Below, in pieces: positions 33,317 to 44,747 of a DNA stretch of 64,000 nucleotides. A program made the position numbers and the translations under genes. The stretch is from the NCBI GenBank assembly GCA_031425525.1, contig JANPJM010000044.1:53417-117416 (forward strand). The letters are read 5' to 3'. Below the pieces are notes generated by a model. The model worked only from the letters and a program-made list of their open reading frames with translations. It was not told the origin of the DNA and did no database searches. Position 1 is the stretch's first letter. Every line of letters begins with the position of its first letter. This DNA is from JANNMJ01 sp031425525. GTDB lineage: Bacteria; Bacteroidota; Bacteroidia; Cytophagales; Hymenobacteraceae.

Positions 33317-35677
33317 TTACCAGGTAATGATTACCTGCCCGTTGCCTGACTGGTAGCCCTGCGTGTGCGTCACACCCGGCGCACCGGGCCAGGAGGAGCC
33401 GCCGCCGCCCGCAGAATTCGAGATGCCCGCGCTCCCGCCGTAATACCCGCCGCCACCGCCGCCGCCGCGGCCCGTGTTGCTGCCGCCGTAGCCCAACCCA
33501 CCGGCGTGCGCGGCCGGTACGGTCGGGGCAAGGGGCGAACTCGTCTGCGTACCACCCAATCCGGCGAAAGGCATGGGGTTTCCGTTCTGCCCGATGAGGT
33601 TGCCGCCATGGCCCCCATTAAAATGGTCTCGGGGGCCGTCGCTGCCACCGCCGCCGCCGCCGCCGGCTATTACGACCAGCGCCCCCGACACGCTCCGCCT
33701 GATGTCGGAAGCCCCGCCGCCGCCGGAGCCTCCCTCATCGATGCGTGCACCAGCGTACTGACCTGAACCACCCCCATTCTAACCCCCGTCAGTGCGCCCG
33801 CCACTAACTCCCGTATCCTCGCCTTCACCGCCTACGGCAATCGTTAGGGTTTCGCCGGGTGTCACGGCCAGGCTCATCTGTACGCGCCCACCTTTGCCCG
33901 GCTTGGGGCTAAGCCCCATATCTCCACCGGCAGCGCCGCGTACATCGAGGTCAATACTCGTCACGCAGGGCGGCACGACGAACGTTTTGGTGCTACCCGT
34001 AAAGTTGAACGTCTGCCGACCGGAATGATTGACCACCGAACCGGTAGCCACCGTCAGCGCACTGGCCACCGACAACCCGCACGCATTCTGGGCCTTCACC
34101 TGAATATCGCCGCCCGCATTCCCCGTGTTGACCGTAATGGAATTGGTCGTGGAGGTGCCCGTCCAGCCCGTCGGAAGTGTCCATTGGTAGGTGAGGCCGG
34201 GTACGTTGGGCACGGTATAGGTTTCGGCTGTACCCGGACAAACCCGCGCAAAACCGCTGATAGCGCCGGGCGTAGCCGCCGCCGTTACGCCGGTATAGGC
34301 AAACGTGGTGGGCGGGCTGGTAGTACACGTGCTGGCGGCGGTTACGGCGAGGGTGCCGGTGCTGCCCGCTACCACCGAGACGGCAGCCGTGCCCTGCCCG
34401 CTTTGAATGATGGTGCCCGCCGACGCCGTCCAGTAATAGCTGGTGGCCGAGGGCACAGCCGTTACCGAATAGGTGGTGGCCTGGCCGATACAGGGCGCCG
34501 CCGCCCCGCTGATGGCGGCCGGGGCGGGCAACGATTTCCCCGTATTGTTGAGCGGCACCCAAGCCGCGCCGTTGTAGTAGCTGAAATTACCGCAGTCGGT
34601 GGTGTACACGAGCAGCCCCGTTGCGGGCGCCGCGATGAGGTCGCGCTGCCCGACGGTTAGGCGCGGTACCAGCACGCCTTTATCGGTGGCGGCCACATCG
34701 AGGGCGGCCGAGGCGGCGGGGGCCGGGGTGCCGATGCTGACCCCATCGGCGCTGCTCACCAGACCCGTCAGGCGCACCTGGCCGTCGCGCAGGTTCAGCC
34801 CGCCCACGGCGACGGGCACCACGTAGGTGGCGAACCCGAAATCTTCGGCCGGGGCGGTGCTGGCGCGGCCACCGGCGTAGGGGTTGGTGGTGGCGCGCAG
34901 CCAGCGGTGTGCCCCGCTGGTTTCCACCAGACCGATGGTCAGCACCTGCTCGGCGCTTACCAGCAGCGGCGTGGTCAGCGGCACGCTCACCGTGACACTG
35001 GTGCCCGGAGTAGTCGTAACGACGGGCTGGGTCAGCAGCGCGGCGGCGGCCGTGCCCACGCCGGGGTGCAGGCGCAGCGTGAGGGCGCCGGGCGAGATCA
35101 CGACCATGCGCACGTCGAGCCGGGTGAGGTAGCCAGCGGCCCTGACAGTAAACGATTGCCACCGTACGGTGGGCAAACTGCTGGAAGCACTGCCGGTTAG
35201 TTGCTGCTGATCCACGGCGGCCGCGCCGAGGCCGGTGCTGGTGAAGGTGAGGGCATTGTAGCCCGCGTCCACGGTGGTGGTGGGCTGCGTGAGCGGGCCG
35301 CCCAGCGCCACCGTACCGCCGGTTTTGGTGAGGCCGTTGGTGGCGGCCACCTGGCTTTGCTGCGCATCGGGCAGATACAGCCAGCGGCGGCCCTGCCCCG
35401 TGGCGTACCAGATACCCATCGAATCGGTAGGCACCGCCGCCGCGCCGGTCTGAAACACGAGCATTCCTTGGGGCGGGGCGGCGATGGCGCGCCGTGCCGC
35501 CGGGGTCAGACGCGGAATCAGCAGCCCTTTATCAGAGGAGGTGATATCGAGGGCGGCTTTGGCATTGGGCGTGGTGGTGCCGATGCCGACGCTACCCGTT
35601 TGCGCGTGGGTCAGCAATGGTACCGCCAGCAGCCCGCCGGCTACCAATCCGAGGCGAAAAAGAGGAAAAAAACGCAT
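33317..35677 (-). pseudogene. Fibre-like protein with glycine-rich tip, interrupted by an in-frame TAG
   Basis: The start at 35677 gives a signal peptide and the shared N-terminal fibre module (SVGIGTTTPNAKAALDITSS). Ig-like/PKD-type modules follow (about residues 390-545), then a glycine-rich domain of the PF12810 type (TFVVPPCVTSIDLDVRGAAG, LTIAVGGEGEDTG). After 632 codons a TAG stands at 33779-33781; the same frame continues at once with NGGGSGQYAGARIDEGGSGG, then ALVVIAGGGGGGG, down to 33317. The second half is the normal rest of the glycine-rich domain, so the stop is a nonsense mutation, a sequencing error, or a readthrough site. The usual motif GGYNGGG suggests Tyr was replaced. Operator array copy C lies 75 bases upstream. 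Confidence 0.8.
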
Positions 35678-35751
35678 ACCGAATGGAATGAAGAAGGGCC
35701 GTGCCGACGCCTATCCGCCGACCCCACAAAGCTCCGCTATGCCCCTACCGG

Positions 35752-35813
35752 ATCTCTCACCCTGCCGTGCCATTACTCGCACGGCCGTGCCAATCTCTCG
35801 CACTGCCGTGCCA
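35752..35813 (-). promoter_or_regulatory. Operator array copy C (3 direct repeats)
   Basis: Units 35793-35813, 35773-35792 and 35752-35772. In this copy even the middle unit is well kept (TGGCACGGCCGTGCGAGTAA), so it shows most clearly that the array is a true tandem repeat of one 20-21-bp site. It ends 74 bases before the start codon at 35677. Confidence 0.82.
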
Positions 35814-35844
35814 AATCAGCCTTTGCGCGCTCCACAACGCACAA

Positions 35845-35873
35845 ACACCCAACGGAGAAGCCCCGCCGGGTGT
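35845..35873 (-). terminator. Hairpin after the fibre gene at 35998
   Basis: ACACCCAACGGAG...CCCCGCCGGGTGT, imperfect stem with AAG loop, about 125 bases past the stop. Same family as 30097-30141. The rest of 35814-35997 holds no gene I can support. Confidence 0.45.
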
Positions 35874-35997
35874 CCCCCAAAGACGCGTTCGGCACGAGTG
35901 AAAAACAGGGCGCTCCTGCACCAGTGACCTTATCGGCACCTGCTCCGCACAGCGCGGAAAGGCAAGCGGCAACGTTTAGCGGCAAGTAGCACCGGCA

Positions 35998-37251
35998 CTA
36001 CGGCATCACTATCCAGTTGAGCAGCAGGTTCTGGCCCCAGAGATTGCCGCCGTCCACGCGCTTCACGTTGGCCACGAAGCCGGCAGCCGACACCGAGCGC
36101 ACGGTCACGGAGAAGGTGTCGTTGAAGCTGGTGCCGGCCTCGCTGCGGGCCGAGCAGACCACCGTACCCGGCGCCGTGGGGTAGGCCGTGGGAAACACGA
36201 CGGCCACCGTCGCGAAGCCCGAAGCCGGCCCCGGCCCCACCACCACCGACCCGTTCTGTAGCAGACGGGTACCCACCGTACCATCAGCGGCCACATCGAG
36301 CAAGGCCGGGCCGCTGAGGCCCGTAAGCTGTACCGCGCCACTGGCCAGCCGGACGCCCTGCTGCGGTCCTAGCGTGGCCTGATAGGTGGCCAAACGAAAC
36401 TCGACGAGAGACCCAACACTGGATTTGCCCCCAGCATAGGGGCCGCCGGGATTCGTGAGTCCATAGTTCCATCGATGGCTACCACCGGTTTGTGTGAGGG
36501 CCAGGGTGTAGCGCCGGCCGGCCGTCACGGGCAGGGGCGCAGGCAGGGGCAGGCTTAGTAACAGCGCACTGCCGGTGGCGGTCGTGGTCAGGGCCAGGGT
36601 CGCCAGCACGGCCCCGCCGGTGCCCTCGCCCTCATAGAGGGTACCCGTGAGACTGCCGACGGTGAGTACATCGAGCCGGACATCCAGGTGCGTGAGGTAG
36701 CTGCTGACGCTGGGCGTGAACGACTGCCATGGGCTCCTGCTAAGGGCGGTGCTTGAACTGGTGCCCCCTTGCACCACCTGATCGAGTACGGGCGCGCCCA
36801 GTCCTTCACTTTGCAGCAGCAACTCGCTGTTCAGCCTGGCGTCCACGGTAGTGGTCGGTTGCGTGAGGGTGCCGCCCAAGGCCACGGTGGTGCCGGTTTT
36901 GGTGAGGCCGTTGGTAGTTGTCACCTGACTCTGCTGCGCATCGGGCAGGTACAGCCAGCGGCGGCTCTGCCCCGTGGCGTACCAGATGCCTACCGAATCG
37001 GTAGGCACCGTAGCCGCGCCGGTCTGGAACACGAGCATCCCCTGAGGCGGCGCCCCGATGGCGCGCCGCGCCGCCGGGGTCAGGCGCGGAATCAGCAGCC
37101 CCTTATCAGCAGAAGTGATGTCGAGGGCGGCTTTGGCATTGGGCGTGGCGGTGCCGATGCCGATGCTGCCCGTTTGCGCATGGGTCAGCAACGGCGCCGA
37201 CAGCAGCCCGCCGGCTACCAATCCGAGGCGAAAAAGAGGAAAGAAACGCAT
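35998..37251 (-). CDS. Fibre-like exported protein with H-type-lectin/gp53-like tip
   Basis: 417 residues from the ATG at 37251: signal peptide (MRFFPLFRLGLVAGGLLSAP, cut at THAQT), the shared N-terminal fibre module, a beta-rich middle (ending about residue 310, with ALTQTGGSHRWNYG), and a tip domain (about 330-417) of the form FATVAVVFPTAYPTAPGTVV...FVANVKRVDG...LNWIVMP. That pattern resembles the C-terminal domains of phage tail fibres (gp53-like) and H-type lectins, which bind glycans. No T9SS domain is present. Of the three fibre genes it is the shortest and is intact. Operator array copy D lies 74 bases upstream. Probably a carbohydrate-binding surface fibre. Confidence 0.8.
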   Translation of the reverse strand: MRFFPLFRLGLVAGGLLSAPLLTHAQTGSIGIGTATPNAKAALDITSADKGLLIPRLTPAARRAIGAPPQGMLVFQTGAATVPTDSVGIWYATGQSRRWLYLPDAQQSQVTTTNGLTKTGTTVALGGTLTQPTTTVDARLNSELLLQSEGLGAPVLDQVVQGGTSSSTALSRSPWQSFTPSVSSYLTHLDVRLDVLTVGSLTGTLYEGEGTGGAVLATLALTTTATGSALLLSLPLPAPLPVTAGRRYTLALTQTGGSHRWNYGLTNPGGPYAGGKSSVGSLVEFRLATYQATLGPQQGVRLASGAVQLTGLSGPALLDVAADGTVGTRLLQNGSVVVGPGPASGFATVAVVFPTAYPTAPGTVVCSARSEAGTSFNDTFSVTVRSVSAAGFVANVKRVDGGNLWGQNLLLNWIVMP

Positions 37252-37324
37252 ACCGAATGGGGGAAGAAGGGCCGTGCCGACGCCTATCCGCCGACCCCAC
37301 AAAGCTCCGCTGTGCCCCTACCCG

Positions 37325-37386
37325 ATCTCTCACCCTGCCGTGCCATGCGTCGCTTGGCGGTGCCAATCTCTCGCACTGCCGTGCCA
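37325..37386 (-). promoter_or_regulatory. Operator array copy D (3 direct repeats)
   Basis: Units 37366-37386, 37346-37365 and 37325-37345; the first reads TGGCACGGCAGTGCGAGAG on the minus strand. It ends 73 bases before the start codon at 37251. GAGCTTTG, a possible -7 box, lies about 20 bases inside the gene-proximal end, so the nearest unit would overlap the -33 region. Confidence 0.82.
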
Positions 37387-37424
37387 ATCGGCCGTTGGTG
37401 GGGTTCAGAAGGGCTTTTTAGCCG

Positions 37425-38603
37425 CTACTGCACCACCAGGCGCTGCACCCGGCCGCTGCCGCGCACGACGTACACCCCGGCCGGTAGCCCGCGCACATCG
37501 AGCAAATGAAGGGGGGGCGTGGCGCGCCCCGTGCGCACGGGGCGGCCGGTGAGGTCGAGGAGTTCCAGCAACTCGCCCACTGCGAGGCCCGCCACGCATA
37601 CCGCCTGATTGGCGCGGTCGGCGGGGTTGGGGTAGAGCGTCAGGCGAGGACCGGGCTGGTCGGCGGTGGAGCCGATTTCGGTACCGAGGCCGGTCGGCTG
37701 GTCGCGGTTGAAGCGCACACTCACCGAGCCGCCGGTCAGCCCGCTGAAGCCGGTGGTGAGCAGGTCGAGGTCGCCATCGCCGTCGAGGTCGCCCAGGGCC
37801 ACGCGCCAGGGTTCGGCCCCTACTGCCGGATCGGCGCGGGGTGTGACCAACGGCCTAAAGCGCCCAGTGCCATCGCTGAGGCGCACTACCACGGCGCCGA
37901 GGCTATCGCGGGGGCCAGCGCCCTGGGTGGTAACGAGCAAGTCGAAGTCGCCGTCGGCATCGACATCGCCCAGCGCCAAATCGAAGACGTAGCCGTTCGG
38001 CGCGATGGGCAGGTCGGGCGCCGTGGCGGAGGCCGTGAAGCGGGCGGCGCCATTGCCGAGGCGCACGCTTACCGTGCCGCTGGTATTGGCCGTGAGCAGG
38101 TCGAGGTCGCCGTCGCCGTCCACATCGCCCAGTACCAGGCCGCCCGGCCGCGCCGGAAGGGCCAGATCAGCAGCCCCGGCTACCGCCACGAACTCGCCCC
38201 GGCCGAGGCCGCCCGTGGCGGCAGTAAACTGGTACACGTACGGACTGGCCGGTGCCCCGCCGGGGCCTTGCACCGTAGGCGGCACGGTCAGAAAAAGCGT
38301 CTCGCCGGGGCGGAAATCGGTGGCCGGGTCGAACCCGATGGTGCTGGTGCCCCCGCCACTGACCGTCCCCTGGCCGGCCCGCACCAGTTGCCCGCCGCGC
38401 TGGCTGCTGAACAGGCGGATGTTGCCGCCCGTAGCGGCCGAAACGGCTTGGTCGAAGGTGAGTGCCAAGGCGGCGGTGCGCGCCGTCGCCGGCTGGTTGC
38501 GGGCCGGCGAAGAACTGGTGAGGCGGGGCTGCCCCAGCGCGGCGGCGCCACTCAGCAGCCCAACGGCCAACAGACTGCCACGAAAAAGAGAAAAGAAACG
38601 CAT
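37425..38603 (-). CDS. FG-GAP/VCBS repeat T9SS surface protein, shorter paralogue
   Basis: 392 residues from the ATG at 38603: signal peptide (MRFFSLFRGSLLAVGLLSGA, cut near LGQP), an SbsA-type Ig-like domain nearly the same as in the protein at 27240-29018 (PARNQPATARTAALALTFDQ, then GGQLVRAGQG, FRPGETLFLTVPP), four FG-GAP/VCBS modules (DVDGDGDLDLLTANTSGTVS and so on), and a T9SS type A end (LTLYPNPADRANQAVCVAGL, ending QRLVVQ). The two paralogues flank the three fibre genes. It is probably a surface-attached propeller adhesin. Operator array copy E lies 76 bases upstream. Confidence 0.9.
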   Translation of the reverse strand: MRFFSLFRGSLLAVGLLSGAAALGQPRLTSSSPARNQPATARTAALALTFDQAVSAATGGNIRLFSSQRGGQLVRAGQGTVSGGGTSTIGFDPATDFRPGETLFLTVPPTVQGPGGAPASPYVYQFTAATGGLGRGEFVAVAGAADLALPARPGGLVLGDVDGDGDLDLLTANTSGTVSVRLGNGAARFTASATAPDLPIAPNGYVFDLALGDVDADGDFDLLVTTQGAGPRDSLGAVVVRLSDGTGRFRPLVTPRADPAVGAEPWRVALGDLDGDGDLDLLTTGFSGLTGGSVSVRFNRDQPTGLGTEIGSTADQPGPRLTLYPNPADRANQAVCVAGLAVGELLELLDLTGRPVRTGRATPPLHLLDVRGLPAGVYVVRGSGRVQRLVVQ

Positions 38604-38678
38604 ACCGAATCGGGAAGAGAAAGCGAGTGCCGACGCCCATTCGCCGGGTCCGACAAAGCTCCGGCCTCCTCCAGCCCA

Positions 38679-38740
38679 ACCGCTCACGCTCCCGTGCCAC
38701 GCGTCGCCTGGCGGTGCCAATCTCTCGCACTGCCGTGCCA
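38679..38740 (-). promoter_or_regulatory. Operator array copy E (3 direct repeats)
   Basis: Units 38720-38740, 38700-38719 and 38679-38699; the first reads TGGCACGGCAGTGCGAGAG, the third is diverged (TGGCACGGGAGCGTGAGC). It ends 75 bases before the start codon at 38603, beside the 3' end of the AraC-type hybrid regulator. Confidence 0.82.
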
Positions 38741-38795
38741 GATGGCCAGGCCGGGCCGTTTTCGGCCATTTTTTGGTGACTTGCGGTGCGTTTTG

Positions 38796-42578
<3,783 letters not shown>

Positions 42579-42939
42579 AGAACGTGACCATAATGCAACT
42601 TCTTTAATTAGTTAAATTACTTTAAATCAATAATTTGTGCCTTCGCTGTTCGCAATAAGTCTACTAGCGAAATGCACGAAAAGGGGCACGCGGAAAGGCG
42701 GAAATTTTCGGGGTAAACAGGCGTCGGATGGTAGTTCCGGAGGAACTGCCACGGGGGGTGTGGGAGATCGTGGGCTACCGAACGATAATTCCGCCGGAAT
42801 CCGGTTCGGCACCGCGCAACACCGCTCACACCACGCGTTATTGGGTAGTAGGCGTCTGTGGGACGATGCTTACCCAAAACGTAGCACCGCCGGTGCCGTC
42901 CAACACCACCTGCTGCGTCGCGCCTTTGCTAGCACGGGT
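42579..42939. other. Intergenic stretch, AT-rich promoter-like part, no supported gene
   Basis: 42597-42655 is strikingly AT-rich in this GC-rich setting (TTTAATTAGTTAAATTACTT) and probably holds the promoter of the hybrid regulator to its left. Two small hairpins (AGTTCCGGAGGAACT near 42731 and ATTCCGCCGGAAT near 42787) follow. The short open frames show no family features. Confidence 0.5.
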
Positions 42940-44409
42940 TTATGAAAGCCGCCCTACCAACCCCGCCGCCCGCCGCCCAAACACATCGCGCAGCGCCCTG
43001 CTGGCCGCGTGGTAGCCGCACATCCCATGCACGCCGCCGCCCGGCGGGGTGGCCGATGAACACAAATACACCCCCGCCCGCGACGTGCGGTACGGCGACG
43101 CCCGCAGCGCCGGACGCGTGAAAAGCTGCCCGATATCGAGGACGCCGCCGTTGATATCGCCCCCGACGTAATTCGGGTTATACGCCTCCATCTGCGCCGT
43201 GTCATACGTATGGCGCCCCAAAATCAGGTCGCGGAAACCGGGCGCGAACCGTTCGACTTGCCCCTCGATGGCCGCCGTGCGGTCTACGCGCGAGCCGTTC
43301 GGGACATGGCAATACGCCCAGGCCGTGTGCTGCCCGGCGGGCGCGCGGGTGGCGTCGAAGAGGGTGGGTTGGGCGAGCAGCACGAACGGCTTGTCGGGGT
43401 GCCCGCCGCGCGCGGAGGCGGCTTCCGTCGCCACTATTTCCTCGAAAGGCCCGCCCAGGTGCAGCGTGCCGGCTTGCCGAGCGGCGGGCGCCGTCCACGG
43501 AATCGGCCCGGCCAAGGCCCAATCGATCTTGAAAACGCCCATTCCGTAGCGGTACCGACGCAGTTGCCATTCGTAGGCTTTCGATAAATCGATGCCGCCG
43601 ATTTTCAGGAGCTGCGCGGGTGTCAGGTCGAACAGCACCGCCCGCGCCGGGGGCAGTTGCGCCATCGAGCTAATGGGCGTATTCACCTCAATCTGCCCGC
43701 CGAGCGCCCGAAAATGCGCCGCCAGCGCCTCGGCAATTGCTTGCGCGCCGCCGCGCGGAATGGGCCAACCACCCGGCCGGTGCGCCAGCGTAAGCAGCAC
43801 CAGCCCAAAGGCCGACGTAGCCACGTTGGTCAACGGCTGAATCGCGTGCGCCGCCATCCCCGCGAACAGTGCGCGTGCCTCGCGCCCCCGGAACCGCGCG
43901 CCGATCAGGGAAGCCGGCTGCAACGCCTTCAACCCAAACCGCGCCAGTTTCAAGGGGTGCTGCGGCCACCGCAACGGCGCGAGGATGTCGGGCGCGAGCG
44001 CGGGCCAATCGGCCACCAGCGCATCCAGCAGCCCGTGATAGCCAGCTGCATCCACGCCCAAGGTGCGGGCGGTATCAGCCACTGTTCCAAACGCCGCCGC
44101 CGCCGTGCCATCATCGAAGGGGTGCGCGGCGGCCACGGGCGGCGTCAGGTATTCGAGGCCGTACTGCGCCAGCGGCAGGGTTTGCAGATACGGCGAGGCC
44201 GCCGCCAACGGATGCACCGCCGAGCAGATGTCGTGACGGAACCCCGGCAACGTCAGCTCCGCCGTGCGCAACCCTCCGCCGATGGTGGATTTGCCTTCCA
44301 GCAGCAGCACCGACAGCCCCGCTTGCAACAGCACAATGCCCGCCGCCAGCCCGTTGGGGCCGGAGCCGACGACGACCGCGTCAACATCACGGGTAAAATC
44401 TGGCCTCAT
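42940..44409 (-). CDS. FAD-dependent oxidoreductase, phytoene-dehydrogenase-like
   Basis: 489 residues from the ATG at 44409. The N-terminal Rossmann motif (DAVVVGSGPNGLAAGIVLLQ, about residues 8-28) and the following LLEGKSTIGGGLRT bind FAD. The C-terminus has the flavin-contact end typical of the family (YLCSSATPPGGGVHGMCGYH, then AASRALRDVF). It belongs to the COG1233 group (phytoene desaturase, carotenoid oxidoreductases and bacterial PYROXD2-like proteins). No carotenoid genes are adjacent, and the GGGVHGMCGYHAA end is more like the PYROXD2-type subgroup than CrtI. The substrate is unknown. A 21-bp minisatellite starts about 60 bases upstream of its start codon. Confidence 0.85.
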   Translation of the reverse strand: MRPDFTRDVDAVVVGSGPNGLAAGIVLLQAGLSVLLLEGKSTIGGGLRTAELTLPGFRHDICSAVHPLAAASPYLQTLPLAQYGLEYLTPPVAAAHPFDDGTAAAAFGTVADTARTLGVDAAGYHGLLDALVADWPALAPDILAPLRWPQHPLKLARFGLKALQPASLIGARFRGREARALFAGMAAHAIQPLTNVATSAFGLVLLTLAHRPGGWPIPRGGAQAIAEALAAHFRALGGQIEVNTPISSMAQLPPARAVLFDLTPAQLLKIGGIDLSKAYEWQLRRYRYGMGVFKIDWALAGPIPWTAPAARQAGTLHLGGPFEEIVATEAASARGGHPDKPFVLLAQPTLFDATRAPAGQHTAWAYCHVPNGSRVDRTAAIEGQVERFAPGFRDLILGRHTYDTAQMEAYNPNYVGGDINGGVLDIGQLFTRPALRASPYRTSRAGVYLCSSATPPGGGVHGMCGYHAASRALRDVFGRRAAGLVGRLS

Positions 44410-44471
44410 ACAGCGAAAAATGGGTGGCGGCAACGTGCCTACTTAATTCGGGGGTACCCCCTAATTATGTT

Positions 44472-44723
44472 GGCACGTTGCCGAACTTGGTAGGCGCGTT
44501 GCCGAACTCGGTAGGCGCGTTGCCGAACTCGGTAGGCGCGTTGCCGAACTCGGTAGGCGCGTTGCCGAACTCGGTTGGCACGTTGCCGAATTCGGTAGGC
44601 GCGTTGCCGAATTCGGTAGGCGCGTTGCCGAATTCGGTTGGCGCGTTGCCGAACTCGGTAGGCGCGTTGCCGAACTCGGTAGGCGCGTTGCTGAACTCGG
44701 TTGGCGCGTTGCCGGCTACGGTG
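44472..44723. repeat. Minisatellite: twelve 21-bp units
   Basis: Twelve units of exactly 21 bases (GTTGCCGAACTCGGTAGGCG plus one base) run head to tail, with few substitutions: A/G at one base near the start, C/T at the EcoRI-like GAA(C/T)TC, and A/T before the next GG. The last unit is diverged (GGCTACGGTG). On the plus strand the unit could encode GALPNSV, but that frame runs antisense into fhs. It lies between fhs (3' end at 44748) and the oxidoreductase start. Confidence 0.88.
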
Positions 44724-44747
44724 GGGCGGCGCCCCGCGCTACTTTTT

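Noticed and set aside
27240..38603. The surface island as a prophage, because of tail-fibre-like proteins
   Set aside because: No capsid, terminase, portal, integrase or lysis genes; the proteins have signal peptides and two have T9SS domains.
42627..42945. Overlapping short open frames between the hybrid regulator and the oxidoreductase
   Set aside because: No family features, and the strands are equally open; the region looks like promoter DNA plus small hairpins.
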